Source: an uncultured Verrucomicrobiota bacterium (lineage in GTDB: Bacteria; Verrucomicrobiota; Verrucomicrobiia; Limisphaerales; UBA9464). From it: a stretch of 64,000 bases of DNA. Below are positions 18,129 through 26,842 of this stretch, in pieces. The first letter of the stretch is position 1, and the number at the start of each line of letters is the position of its first letter. Under the pieces are notes generated by a model. It did no database searches. It worked only from the letters and a program-made list of their open reading frames with translations, and was not told the DNA's origin. A program made the translations under genes and the position numbers. The DNA lies in contig CAIVQH010000023.1 in assembly GCA_903907995.1 (NCBI GenBank), positions 124,001 to 188,000 on the forward strand. The letters run 5' to 3'.

Positions 18129-18821
18129 ATGCGTTGCCTCGTGACTGCCGGCCCCACTTGGGAACCCCTCGACCAAGTCCGCCGGCTCACGAATTTCTCC
18201 ACGGGCAGCCTCGGCGGTCAGCTCGCAAACCATCTCGCCGAAGCCGGGCACACGGTGACACTCCTGCTCAGCGAAACCGCGACTTGGCGCAGTCCGCTGG
18301 CAGCAGTCCGGGTTGAACCGTTTTCGACCACGGAATCCTTGGCCCAGCGCTTGGAAGCGCAGGCCGCAAAGGAAGCGGTCGTGATTTTTCATGCGGCGGC
18401 CGTCAGCGATTTCACCGGGGGCCAGGCCTTCGATCGAAATGGGGACGGCCGGCTGATCCCGCTTTCGGCAGGGAAGCTCTCCACCCGCAGCGGCAACCTG
18501 ATCGTCGAGCTGCATCCGACCCCGAAACTCCTGCCCCGGCTCCGCGACTGGTTTCCCCAAGCCTTCATCGTGGGCTGGAAATTCGAAACCGACGGCACCC
18601 GCACCGAGGTGCTGGCGCACGTCGTCAGGCAGTTTGAGGAGGCCGGCAACGACCTGTGCGTCGCAAACGGCCCGGCCTATGGCGCGGGTTTCGGGCTGGT
18701 CGAACCTTCGGGCCGGCACACGCCCCTGCCCGACCGTGCCGCGCTGTTTGCCGCGCTGTTAAAAAATGTCACGCTGGCCGGTCACAACTTCCCCCTCGTC
18801 ACGTCCCTTTCCGCTTCCTAA
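18129..18821 (+). CDS. coaB: Stand-alone phosphopantothenate-cysteine ligase (CoaB domain)
   Basis: CoaB joins 4'-phosphopantothenate to cysteine in CoA synthesis. The 230-residue sequence matches the C-terminal half of Dfp/CoaBC: TAGPTWEPLDQVRRLTNFSTGSLGGQLA at the N-terminus, FHAAAVSDF in the centre, KLSTRSGNLIVELHPTPKLL, GWKFE and NDLCVANGP. The flavin-binding CoaC half is absent and is not adjacent. ATG 18129 is chosen because conserved sequence begins there. The frame stays open upstream across the word-repeat tract but has no conserved sequence there. Only 12 bases separate it from prfB. Confidence 0.9.
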   Translation: MRCLVTAGPTWEPLDQVRRLTNFSTGSLGGQLANHLAEAGHTVTLLLSETATWRSPLAAVRVEPFSTTESLAQRLEAQAAKEAVVIFHAAAVSDFTGGQAFDRNGDGRLIPLSAGKLSTRSGNLIVELHPTPKLLPRLRDWFPQAFIVGWKFETDGTRTEVLAHVVRQFEEAGNDLCVANGPAYGAGFGLVEPSGRHTPLPDRAALFAALLKNVTLAGHNFPLVTSLSAS

Positions 18822-18833
18822 CGTCCGCCCCCT

Positions 18834-19982
18834 ATGTTCGAAGTCACGCGCGCAAATGTGGATGCCCTCGCCTCCAAGCTGGGGCAGTTGCGCAAGTTCG
18901 TGGACCTTCCCGGCGTCCAGAAGCGCATCGCCGAATGCGAGTCGCAGATGGCCTCCGACACCTTCTGGAACAATCAGGAGGTCGCAAAGAAGGTCATCGA
19001 GGAGGTCAATGGGCTGAAGAAAAAGGCCGAGCCGCTGGTGAGCTTCGCGCGCCGGCTTGACGACGTGAGCGTTCTGCTCGAACTCGGCGAGGCCGAATCC
19101 AGCGCCGGACAGGACGCGGTCCAGAAGGAGGCCGACGCCGAGCTCGTCGCCCTGAACAAGACCGTGGACATTTTCGAGCTGGAAGTGCTGCTGACCGGAC
19201 CGCACGACCATCGCAATGCGATCTTCAGCATCCAGTCCGGCGCGGGCGGCACCGAGGCGCAGGACTGGGCGGAGATGCTCTCACGCATGTACGGCCGCTG
19301 GTTCGACGCCCGCGGCTGGAAATGGGAGATCACGGACGCCCTGGCCGGCGATTCCGCCGGACTCAAAAGCGTGACCTTCCGCGTCGAGGGCACCAACGCC
19401 TACGGCTTCTGCAAGGCCGAACGTGGTGTCCACCGGCTGGTGCGCATCTCCCCCTTCGACTCGAACAAGCGCCGTCACACCAGCTTTTCCAGCGTGGATG
19501 TCATTGCCGAGATCAGCGACATCAGCGAGAGCGACATCGTGATCCCGAAGAGCGAGATCCAGCGCGACACCTTCCGCTCCGGCGGCAAGGGCGGGCAGAA
19601 TGTGAACAAGGTAGAGACTGCCGTTCGCCTCACGCACTTGCCCACGGGCCTCGTGGCCGCCTCGCAGGCCCAGCGCAGCCAGGCGCAGAACGAGGCCACC
19701 GCGATGGCCATGCTCGTCTCGAAACTCTTCGCGCTGAAGCTCGACGAGGCCAAGGGCGAGATGGAGCGCTTCTACGGTGAAAAGGGCAGCGTGAGCTGGG
19801 GCAACCAGATCCGCAGCTACGTCTTCCAACCGTATCGCATGGTCAAGGATCTCCGCACCAACGTGCAGACCAGCAACGTACAGGGCGTGATGGATGGCGA
19901 ACTCGATCCCTTCGTGAACGGCTGGCTCCGTGCGGGGCAGCCGCTGAAGCGTATTCCGGGGCTGAAGGATGAGGAGGATTAA
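18834..19982 (+). CDS. prfB: Peptide chain release factor 2
   Basis: A full-length RF2 of 382 residues. The tripeptide stop-codon anticodon SPF is in RISPFDSNKRRHTSF, and the peptidyl-hydrolysis motif GGQ is at about 253-255 in GGKGGQNVN. It begins MFEVTRANVDAL and reads straight through the region near codon 25 where many RF2 genes have an in-frame TGA and a programmed +1 shift. No such stop is present, so autoregulation by frameshifting is lost or never existed here. It recognises UGA and UAA. Confidence 0.97.
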   Translation: MFEVTRANVDALASKLGQLRKFVDLPGVQKRIAECESQMASDTFWNNQEVAKKVIEEVNGLKKKAEPLVSFARRLDDVSVLLELGEAESSAGQDAVQKEADAELVALNKTVDIFELEVLLTGPHDHRNAIFSIQSGAGGTEAQDWAEMLSRMYGRWFDARGWKWEITDALAGDSAGLKSVTFRVEGTNAYGFCKAERGVHRLVRISPFDSNKRRHTSFSSVDVIAEISDISESDIVIPKSEIQRDTFRSGGKGGQNVNKVETAVRLTHLPTGLVAASQAQRSQAQNEATAMAMLVSKLFALKLDEAKGEMERFYGEKGSVSWGNQIRSYVFQPYRMVKDLRTNVQTSNVQGVMDGELDPFVNGWLRAGQPLKRIPGLKDEED

Positions 19983-20023
19983 GCCGCCTTGACTCGCCCA
20001 TTGGCGGCGACGACAAACAACCC

Positions 20024-20242
20024 ATGAATCGAGACCTCATCCGCGAGCAGATCCAAGGTGTCGGCCCCTTCATCGTCCGCACTTCTGATGGCAAAGAATA
20101 CGAAGTGCCGCATCCGGAGTTTGTGATGGTCGGCCGCTACAACCTGGTCATCGAGAACGCCAGAGGCGTCATGGTCATCATCGACCCGCTGCACGTCGTC
20201 TCGATCCAGTCTTCAACAAAGCGCCAATCTCAGTCTGCTTAA
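20024..20242 (+). CDS. Small conserved hypothetical protein
   Basis: A 72-residue protein with the core GPFIVRTSDGKEYEVPHPEFVMVGRYNLVI and no signal or membrane segment. It resembles the short cytosolic proteins of PVC genomes with a VxxSDGxxxxVxHPEF pattern, judged by memory and not by search. Function is unknown. It lies 41 bases after prfB, and the low-GC gene at 20246 starts 3 bases after its stop, so the two may be translationally coupled. Confidence 0.7.
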   Translation: MNRDLIREQIQGVGPFIVRTSDGKEYEVPHPEFVMVGRYNLVIENARGVMVIIDPLHVVSIQSSTKRQSQSA

Positions 20243-20245
20243 CCG

Positions 20246-20935
20246 ATGCAAGCCGAACCTTCTGAGATGCTGCAGGGAACAGTTAGTTTCCCGCTTCGGG
20301 CGCACTGGCGACTGAATCGAGCCAAACTTCCTGGCTGGGAAAGACTACTTCCGGCTTGGATTCGGATTCACTCAGCTTACACAGATGCATTCACTCCGAA
20401 TGACCGTGAACTGTCACTCTACTACAAGGAGAGGCCGCAAGTAGGGTTCTTAGCCTCTGCTGCTTTCGCTGCAGGAGGAGTCGCTTTAGAAGAATGGGGA
20501 ACCGAAAAAACTGGGGGTTATGGAAGAAACGACCTCTGGATTCGTTTATGCCCTCAAACTGAAACTGAAGACTATGCGATTGAGGCCAAACACAAATGGG
20601 TGGGCTTCCCTAGCGAGAATGACCGCGAATGGTGTAATAAAATCCGATCCCTTCATGACGAAGCCATAGACAGTGCCAAAAAGCTTAAGCCCGACGGGAA
20701 AAATGTTGCTGTTGGATTTGCTTCAATAAGCTGCGACACCATAAATGAGTCCGTTCTTAAGCTATTAGCAGAAGATTGGTGGGAGCATCTGTTTAAGGAC
20801 GGAGCCTTTGAATGCTCAAGCACCCCGGACGGCATTGCAATTGTATGGCTCGGGCCTACCTCTGCTAATTCCTATAGCGAAACAGGAAAAACCACCACGA
20901 TAGCATTGGTAATTACAGCCAGTCTTATTACTTGA
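20246..20935 (+). CDS. Low-GC hypothetical protein with a PD-(D/E)XK-like motif
   Basis: A 229-residue protein whose DNA is clearly poorer in GC (under about 50 % by eye) than its neighbours. In the middle, GYGRNDLWIRL followed by TETEDYAIEAKHKWVG has the arrangement Asp-x-n-Glu-x-Lys of PD-(D/E)XK nucleases (candidate Asp in NDLW, Glu and Lys in IEAKH). No signal peptide is seen; the extreme C-terminus is hydrophobic. It is not recognised as a known family. Base composition and its position inside a housekeeping run suggest horizontal acquisition. A restriction-like or defence role is possible but only inferred. Confidence 0.65.
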   Translation: MQAEPSEMLQGTVSFPLRAHWRLNRAKLPGWERLLPAWIRIHSAYTDAFTPNDRELSLYYKERPQVGFLASAAFAAGGVALEEWGTEKTGGYGRNDLWIRLCPQTETEDYAIEAKHKWVGFPSENDREWCNKIRSLHDEAIDSAKKLKPDGKNVAVGFASISCDTINESVLKLLAEDWWEHLFKDGAFECSSTPDGIAIVWLGPTSANSYSETGKTTTIALVITASLIT

Positions 20936-20955
20936 GACAAACCTAGCGTTAGCTG

Positions 20956-21771
20956 ATGACCATCCTCGACACCATTGTCGTTCAGAAACGCGTTGAAGTC
21001 GCCCGGCTGCCGGCGGGCCCGGTGGCCGCCTACCAGTTGCGCGAAGCCATCCAGCGGCGCGGCGACGGCGTGCGGGATTTCTTCGGGGCGCTGGCAAACC
21101 CGCGTCGCGGTGATGTCGGCCTGATTGCCGAGGTGAAGAAGGCATCGCCTTCGCTCGGCATCATCTGTCCGGACTTCGATCCCGTCCGCATCGCCCGGGA
21201 GTACGAGGCCGCCGGGGCGAGCTGCCTGTCGGTGCTCACCGACGAACAGTTTTTCCAAGGTTCGCTGGAGTACCTGAAGGCCATCCGTGCCGCCGTGTCG
21301 GTGCCGTTGCTGCGGAAGGATTTCATCATCGACGAGCGCCAGATCCTCGAGGCCATCGAGTGGGGCGCGGATGCCATCCTGCTCATCGTTGCGATCCTCA
21401 CAGACGATCAGCTTTCCCATTTTCATGCGCTGGCGGATGCCGCCGGGCTCACGGCGCTGGTGGAGGTTCACGACGAGGCGGAACTGGAGCGCGCCCTGAA
21501 GTGCGGTGCCCGGCTCGTGGGCGTGAACAACCGCGACCTGAAGACCTTCAAGGTGGACCTCGCTACAACCGAACGATTGGCCACGAAGCTCTTCAATTCA
21601 GACCTTGAAACACGCGCTTCGCACCTCCTCGTGGCCGAAAGCGGCATCCACTCCCGAGCGGATGTGACCCGGCTCAAGGCCTGCGGCGCCCGGGCTATCC
21701 TCGTCGGCGAATCGCTGATGAAGACCGGTGACATCACCGCCAAGGCGGGCGAACTGCTGGGAGTCCGATAA
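20956..21771 (+). CDS. trpC: Indole-3-glycerol phosphate synthase
   Basis: TrpC closes the indole ring in tryptophan synthesis. The 271-residue TIM barrel shows LIAEVKKASPS (catalytic Lys), YEAAGASCLSVLTDEQFFQGS, LRKDFIIDERQI (second Lys), LLIVAIL, LVEVHDEAEL, GVNNRDLKTF and LVAESGIHSRADV followed by LVGESLM. Length and motif order are typical. No other trp gene is adjacent. Its stop codon overlaps a hairpin shared with the convergent gene. Confidence 0.97.
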   Translation: MTILDTIVVQKRVEVARLPAGPVAAYQLREAIQRRGDGVRDFFGALANPRRGDVGLIAEVKKASPSLGIICPDFDPVRIAREYEAAGASCLSVLTDEQFFQGSLEYLKAIRAAVSVPLLRKDFIIDERQILEAIEWGADAILLIVAILTDDQLSHFHALADAAGLTALVEVHDEAELERALKCGARLVGVNNRDLKTFKVDLATTERLATKLFNSDLETRASHLLVAESGIHSRADVTRLKACGARAILVGESLMKTGDITAKAGELLGVR

Positions 21772-21793
21772 GTTCGGCCGAAGCAGCCGAACT
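21771..21793. terminator. Hairpin shared by convergent trpC and DUF1801-like gene
   Basis: AGTTCGGC (21771-21778) and GCCGAACT (21786-21793) form a perfect eight-pair stem with a seven-base loop. It sits exactly between the two convergent stop codons. T-runs are weak on both sides, so bidirectional termination is plausible and not certain. Confidence 0.55.
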
Positions 21794-22338
21794 CATTTCC
21801 CATTCGAACGGATGGCGGTGCGGTCGTTCCCGGCCGCACCCGGTTTAGGCGGGGCGACACGGCGACGCGGCTTGGTCGAGGCCGAGCGGAAGGTCACCGG
21901 CCCGCGACCGGTGCGCGCAAACGGCACACGATTGCGGGCGATGGCCTCCTCAATCAGGCGTGCGACCGCCGGATGAGCGAGTGTGGACGCGCCCTCCAGC
22001 TGGATCCAGCGCACCTGCTTGCCAGACCCCCGTAGCAATTTCGCCGGATCCGGCAGTTCCTTGCCTTGGTTGAAGCACAGCCGGACACCGTCCGCATCCG
22101 CACGGATGGCAAATACTCCCTCGTAGCCGTGCTCGTTTGGTGAGAGGCTGATGACGACAAAGTCGCGGTATTCGTACACCACCTCATGGGCGGTGGGCAG
22201 GCGCTTTCGGAGACACCTTCGCACTGCGCCAACGAGCTGTTCATGCGCAGGTGAGAACTTGGCGACCAGCCCACGCAAGTGCGCTTCCGCCAATCGTCGC
22301 GCCACCGCAGACTGGTTATCCGGCTGTGAAGTGCTCAT
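21793..22338 (-). CDS. DUF1801-like protein
   Basis: A 181-residue cytosolic protein. The central part, LVGAVRRCLRKRLPTAHEVVYEYRDFVVISLSPNEHGYEGVFAI, resembles DUF1801/YdhG-type domains, in which an alpha-beta fold follows a helical start. The last 45 residues are basic and low in complexity (Pro/Arg/Lys). No catalytic motif is recognised. It is convergent with trpC, and the S46 peptidase gene also points leftward upstream of it. Confidence 0.65.
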   Translation of the reverse strand: MSTSQPDNQSAVARRLAEAHLRGLVAKFSPAHEQLVGAVRRCLRKRLPTAHEVVYEYRDFVVISLSPNEHGYEGVFAIRADADGVRLCFNQGKELPDPAKLLRGSGKQVRWIQLEGASTLAHPAVARLIEEAIARNRVPFARTGRGPVTFRSASTKPRRRVAPPKPGAAGNDRTAIRSNGK

Positions 22339-22379
22339 GACTTGAAGGTCTGACTAAAGCTCCGAGGCCCGGAACTCAA

Positions 22380-22406
22380 GACCCGAGACCCGAGACCCCG
22401 GACCCG
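22380..22406. repeat. GACCCGA direct word repeat
   Basis: GACCCGA occurs at 22380 and 22387 and is followed by GACCCCGGACCCG to 22406, in the 74-base gap between two minus-strand genes. A related, more degenerate word (AGGCCCGGAACTC) precedes it. It is similar in kind to the tract inside uvrA at 1550-1581. Confidence 0.6.
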
Positions 22407-22412
22407 TCCCGT

Positions 22413-24494
22413 TCACCCCTTCTTCTTCCCGGTCTGCAGCTCATGCACGATGTCCTTCACGCCATAGACCTTGGACAACGCCTCGATGATCGCGCTGCTG
22501 TGGACGCTCAGCGCCCGCGCCTGCACATCGTCATAGGCGAAATCGAGCACGAGGCTCTGGAGGTTGCCGTCGAAGATGATGCCGACGAACTCGCCTGCGC
22601 GGTTCACGACCGGACTGCCCGAGTTGCCGCCGATGATGTCCGCCGTGCTCACGAAATTGAACGGGGTGTTCAGGTTGAGCGCGTCCTTCTTCTTCACCCA
22701 GCGGGCCGGCAGATCGAACGGCGGCTGGTTCTTCATGTCGGCGCTGCGCTGGTAAAGGCCGGCCAAGGTGGTCAGGGCGGGCACCTTCACGCCGTCTTCC
22801 TCGTAACCGGATACAGGGCCGTACGACAGCCGCAGCGTGAACGTGGCGTCAGGATACTTGCCCGTGCCTTCGAGCTTGAACCGCGCGCGCGCGATGGCGG
22901 CCTGCGCCTGCTGTTTCACCTCGTCCTGCGCCTCCATGGTCTTGCGCAGCTCGCGCGCTTCGCCGTCCACGAGGCGGGCCAGCTCGATCAGCGGATCCTT
23001 GGCCGCCTCCACCGCCGCAGCACCGCCTTCGTACAATTTCTTGCGGAACGCCACGTCGCGCACCTTGGTCGTGCGGATCAGCTCGGCGGCGCGTTCGCGC
23101 GGGGATTTTCCGGCCAGCACCTGCTGCACCACCGGGTCGGCAAAGCCGAGCTGCTCGGTGAGAAAAGCCAGCGAGTCCGCCAGACGCAGAGTCTCGTAAT
23201 CCTCGTAGATCGGCTTGTCGGAGAAGAGGCCGAGCTCGAGCGACAGCTTCTCGGAATCGGTGAATTCCTTCAGGCGCTCGCCGTTCGGCTTGGGGCGCTC
23301 CTCCCCGGCGCGCAGGAGCGTGCGGGCAATGGCGAAACTCTCGCTGCCAAAGCCATGTTCGCCCTCGATCAGGCGGTACCGCAGCGCGTGCTGCTTGATG
23401 ACCGCCTGCGCCGCCGCGATTTTGTCATAGGCGGCGGCGGCCTCGGCAAATTCGCCATTCACGGCGAGCCGGGTGCGGAACGTCTGCTCGGCGGCGGCCT
23501 TCTTGCCCATGAACACGGGATCCTGCAGGCCGGCGATGCCGCCCTCGCGGGCCTTGCGCGAATTCTGGACGCCAAAGAAGTCCTCGCGGGCCCGCCGGGC
23601 GTTTTCCTCGCTCCGGCCGCTCCAGGCGGTCAGCAGCGAATCCAGCCGGCGCAGGCGGGACAGCGTGTAGGGAAACTGGACGTCGCGCAGGTATTCCATC
23701 TCCGCCGTCGTCAGCAGCCGGTCGGTGCGGCCCGGATGGCCGGACACGAAGGTCAGCTCCCCGTCCGCCGCGCCGGCCTTCGACCACTTCAGGTAGTCTT
23801 TGACCTTGATGGGCTTGCCGTCCTCGTAAACGCGGAACAGGCAGATATCGAGGTCGAAGCGAGGGAACTCGAAGTTGTCCGGATCACCGCCGTAAAAGGC
23901 GATCTGCTGCTCCGGCGCGAAGACAAGCCGCACGTCGGTATAACGCTTGAAGCGGTAGAGATGGTACGCGCCGCCCTGATACAGAGTGATCACGTTGGAG
24001 CGGAGACCGGTCTTTTCCAGCGACTCCTTCTCAATCTCCGAAGTCACCTTACGCCGCGCCTTGGAGGCTTCCTCGGGAGTCGCCTCGGCGGGCACGCCGG
24101 CATTCACCCGCGCCGTGACGTCCTCGATGGACTGGAGGACGTTCAGCTCGAGGTCCACGCAGGGCAGCTCCTCGGCGGCCGTCTTGGCGTAGAAACCGTC
24201 GCGGAGGTAGTTCTTTTCCTTGGAGCCGACCTTTTGCAGTGCATCGGCGCCGACGTGGTGGTTCGAGATCGCGAGCCCGTCCTCGCTCACAAAGCTGCCC
24301 GAGCCGCCGGAATTGAAGCGCACCGACGATTTCTGCAGGTGCTCCAGCCAGGCGTCCGTCAGGTCAAAGCCATACTTCTCCTTCAGCTGCTGGCGCGGCG
24401 GGTTGTTGTAGAGCCACATGCCCTCGTCGGCACGGGGATTCAGGGGAAGGGAGAGAACGGCGGCGGCCAGCGGGACAAGAGCACGGAGCTTCAT
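22413..24494 (-). CDS. S46 family serine dipeptidyl-peptidase (DPP7/DPP11-like)
   Basis: S46 enzymes release dipeptides from peptides in the periplasm or at the surface. A signal peptide (about 1-22) precedes DEGMWLYNNPP, a typical mature N-terminus whose free end binds substrate. Chymotrypsin-fold motifs are SNHHVG (catalytic His) and GGNSGSPVVN (catalytic Ser), with a helical domain between. After the Ser the sequence reads GIIFDGN: Gly at this site is the DPP7-like choice (hydrophobic P1), whereas DPP11 has Arg (acidic P1). The specificity is inferred from family knowledge. At 693 residues it is of usual length. It suggests peptide scavenging outside the cytoplasm. Confidence 0.93.
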   Translation of the reverse strand: MKLRALVPLAAAVLSLPLNPRADEGMWLYNNPPRQQLKEKYGFDLTDAWLEHLQKSSVRFNSGGSGSFVSEDGLAISNHHVGADALQKVGSKEKNYLRDGFYAKTAAEELPCVDLELNVLQSIEDVTARVNAGVPAEATPEEASKARRKVTSEIEKESLEKTGLRSNVITLYQGGAYHLYRFKRYTDVRLVFAPEQQIAFYGGDPDNFEFPRFDLDICLFRVYEDGKPIKVKDYLKWSKAGAADGELTFVSGHPGRTDRLLTTAEMEYLRDVQFPYTLSRLRRLDSLLTAWSGRSEENARRAREDFFGVQNSRKAREGGIAGLQDPVFMGKKAAAEQTFRTRLAVNGEFAEAAAAYDKIAAAQAVIKQHALRYRLIEGEHGFGSESFAIARTLLRAGEERPKPNGERLKEFTDSEKLSLELGLFSDKPIYEDYETLRLADSLAFLTEQLGFADPVVQQVLAGKSPRERAAELIRTTKVRDVAFRKKLYEGGAAAVEAAKDPLIELARLVDGEARELRKTMEAQDEVKQQAQAAIARARFKLEGTGKYPDATFTLRLSYGPVSGYEEDGVKVPALTTLAGLYQRSADMKNQPPFDLPARWVKKKDALNLNTPFNFVSTADIIGGNSGSPVVNRAGEFVGIIFDGNLQSLVLDFAYDDVQARALSVHSSAIIEALSKVYGVKDIVHELQTGKKKG

Positions 24495-24647
24495 GGTATG
24501 AGTTGGGAAAACAAACCGTTACCAAACTGTGACGGGAAAGGTGGCGCGTTGATGGCTGATTTCCAGCGGGAATTGCGGGCCGCGAAAAACCGTGGGCGAA
24601 AATCATCACTCCAGCGTACCGACGCTTCCAACATCGCGTGGGACGAG

Positions 24648-24716
24648 TGAGCCAGTAGGTCTGTAGGTCAGTGGGTCAGTGATCGCTGAATACTGATTTC
24701 CTGACACACTGGCTCA
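24648..24716. repeat. Inverted repeat of GGTCAGTG words
   Basis: TGAGCCAGT (24648-24656) is the exact complement of ACTGGCTCA (24708-24716), which includes the stop codon of the DUF554 gene. Between them lie repeated words GGTCTGTAGGTCAGTGGGTCAGTGATC. The same words recur at 42334-42438, also at the end of a minus-strand gene. Confidence 0.7.
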
Positions 24717-25439
24717 GCCCCACCAATGGGTGAACAGCGGCGCGTAGAGCAGGGCCGGAAGGTAATTTGCCAAAGGCACCTTGCGGCCCCCGACCACAAC
24801 GACGGCAATCGTCGCGACGATGAATCCGCCCGCCACGTTCAGGCTGTCCTTGAGCGCAGCGTCGTGCAGCAGCGGCTCCAGGGCGCGCGCTCCCAGAGTC
24901 AGCGTCCCCTGATAGGCCAGCACGGGTAGCGCCGCCAGCAGCGGGCTCCAGCCGTAGGTCGCGACGAAGCCCATGGTCGCCAAGCCATCCATCACCCCCT
25001 TGAGCGCCAGCGTGCGCCATTGGCCATCCACACCGTCCTGGATCGAACCCAGGATGGCCATCGGCCCCACACAGAAGAGCAGCGTGCAGGTGACGAAGCC
25101 TTCGCTCGGACTCACCGTGCCCGGAGTCGCGGCGGCATCCTGCTGAAACCGCTCACGGGTCCAGACCCCGAAACGATTCATGCCCCGTTGCAGGCGCAGG
25201 AACCAGCCGGTCAGGCTGCCCAAGGAGAGCGACAGCAACGCGATGCCCAGCTGTTTGACCGCATGGCCCAGTGGTCCTTGCAGTCCCTGCCAGACCATGG
25301 AAAAGCCGGCGTAAATGACGAGACCGGCGAGGCCCAGACGCAACCGTTGCTGAACCTGGGGTGTGAGGTGACGTGCCAGGGTCAGCCCGGCAAGGCCGCC
25401 CACCACGATTCCCGCCACGTTCAGGATGGTCCCGATCAC
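24714..25439 (-). CDS. DUF554 family membrane protein
   Basis: A multi-pass inner-membrane protein of about 241 residues. The start MIGTILNVAGIVVGGLAGL and the repeated glycine-rich helices (LGIALLSLSLGSLTGWFL, CTLLFCVGPMAILGSIQDG, GVMDGLATMGFVATYGW, VAGGFIVATIAVVVVGG) match the YqgA/YdfK DUF554 family. A transport role is assumed for the family, and the substrate is unknown. GTG 25439 fits the usual family N-terminus; GTG 25466 would add nine residues. Its stop codon falls in the inverted repeat at 24648-24716. Confidence 0.85.
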   Translation of the reverse strand: MIGTILNVAGIVVGGLAGLTLARHLTPQVQQRLRLGLAGLVIYAGFSMVWQGLQGPLGHAVKQLGIALLSLSLGSLTGWFLRLQRGMNRFGVWTRERFQQDAAATPGTVSPSEGFVTCTLLFCVGPMAILGSIQDGVDGQWRTLALKGVMDGLATMGFVATYGWSPLLAALPVLAYQGTLTLGARALEPLLHDAALKDSLNVAGGFIVATIAVVVVGGRKVPLANYLPALLYAPLFTHWWG

Positions 25440-25525
25440 GACCGGACAGTCCCGCGAGTTCCGCACGAATTCAAACCCAGTTCCGGCATGAACAAAAAAG
25501 AAACGAAGGAACGAAGAAGAAGTTC

Positions 25526-25610
25526 AACCACTGATTCACACTGATGGAAACCAATACAAGACAGCACCCAAGAAGCGCTGATCGGAGCAGATCAGTGTCG
25601 ATCAGCGGTT
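25526..25610. repeat. Inverted repeat, AACCGCTGATCGACACTGAT family (copy 1)
   Basis: The left arm 25526-25545 and right arm 25591-25610 match as reverse complements at 17 of 20 positions. The right arm differs at a single base from the right arm of the element at 58753-58783. The element fills the gap between two minus-strand genes. The close match to a distant locus marks it as a dispersed family. Confidence 0.8.
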
Positions 25611-25624
25611 AAAGATTTTGATCC

Positions 25625-26842
25625 CTACCTCACCGCGTCGCCGTTTCCGCGTGGGATATTTGCCGCAGTGTAGAGCGCGACGAAATCGTCCGCGGTCAGC
25701 GGCCTGGGATTAAAATTCACCGTCCACTGGCGGGCGGCCTCGGCGGCCAGTTGCGGGATCCGGGCGGCATCCACGCCCGCCTCGGCCAGGGAGCGGGGAA
25801 TGCCGGCGAAGTTCAGCAGTGTCTCAATCCGGGCAACCAGCGCCGCGACGCAGGCGTCCAGCCCATCATCGAGACTGGCGATCTCCGTCACGCTGGCCAG
25901 CTCGGCATAGGCCTGACGGGCCGCGTCGCTGCCGGACGCGTTCACCCGGATGACGTGCGGCAGCATCAGCCCCACGGCTGCGCCATGGACGACCCCAAAG
26001 TCGGCCGTGAGCGGGTTCGCGGCGGAATGCGCCGCGCCCAGCATCGAACTCTCGATCGCCAGGCCGGCGAAGGCCGCCCCCAGGAGCATCCGGCCCCGGG
26101 CATCAAGATCGCGCGGATTCGTCAGCACGCGCAGCAACGCGGGCACCAGCAGCCGGAAGGCGCTCCGCGAATACATGGCGGAAACGGCGTTACGTTTCGT
26201 CGTCACGGCGGTTTCCACGGCGTGGGCGAGCGCGTCGATGCCGGTCATCGCTGTCACGCGCGGCGGCTGCGAAACCGTGAGTTCGGGATCCAGCACCGCG
26301 ATGCGCGCGGCCGCCTTCGGATCGAGGCAGGCCATCTTCTGGTGCGTCGTCTCGTCGGCGATCAGCGCGGCGCTCTGGCATTCGCTGCCGGTGCCGGCGG
26401 TGGTCGGGATGGCGATGAGCGGCAGCAGCGGTTTTGTGGCCTTGCCGACTCCCCAGTAATCCTGGATGCGCCCGCCATTGGTGAGCAGGAAGTTGGTGCC
26501 CTTCGCGGTGTCCATCGAGCTGCCACCGCCCAGGCCGACCAGGAGATCGGCCCCGAAGGCCTGCGCCGCCGCGAGACAGCCCGCCACGTCCGCCGTGGTG
26601 GGGTTTTCGTGAACGTCCGCAAAGACGGTGACTTCCAGGCCCGCCCGCCTCAGCGAGGCGCAGGCGCGCTCCACGTGGCCGGCCGCCACAATACCACGGT
26701 CGGTGACAAGGAACACGCGGGAGCCGCCGGTTTCGCGGGCGAGCTCACCGAGACGGTCCAGGGTGCCGTTGCCGAAAACGAGCCGGGTGCGGGGTGACTG
26801 GTCAAACGGAGCCAGCGGGATGGGCAAGGTTTCGGACGTCAT
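25625..26842 (-). CDS. Iron-containing alcohol dehydrogenase (group III)
   Basis: A 405-residue NAD(P)-dependent dehydrogenase of the Fe-ADH superfamily. Seen: GLGGGSSMDTAKG (nucleotide binding), IPTTAGTGSEC, a metal-site His in MTGIDALAHAVE, and further metal-region histidines in LGAAHSAANPLTADFGVVHGAAVG. Alcohol, aldehyde or hydroxyacid substrates are all possible. Its start overlaps the stop of the upstream SDR gene by four bases (ATGA), so the two are likely translated from one message. Confidence 0.92.
   Translation of the reverse strand: MTSETLPIPLAPFDQSPRTRLVFGNGTLDRLGELARETGGSRVFLVTDRGIVAAGHVERACASLRRAGLEVTVFADVHENPTTADVAGCLAAAQAFGADLLVGLGGGSSMDTAKGTNFLLTNGGRIQDYWGVGKATKPLLPLIAIPTTAGTGSECQSAALIADETTHQKMACLDPKAAARIAVLDPELTVSQPPRVTAMTGIDALAHAVETAVTTKRNAVSAMYSRSAFRLLVPALLRVLTNPRDLDARGRMLLGAAFAGLAIESSMLGAAHSAANPLTADFGVVHGAAVGLMLPHVIRVNASGSDAARQAYAELASVTEIASLDDGLDACVAALVARIETLLNFAGIPRSLAEAGVDAARIPQLAAEAARQWTVNFNPRPLTADDFVALYTAANIPRGNGDAVR

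Noticed and set aside
20236-20955. Integron cassette flanking the low-GC gene
   Set aside because: A GCTTAAC fits one core half-site, but no matching GTTRRRY (GTTAGCT has C in an R place) and no attC-like hairpin is present.
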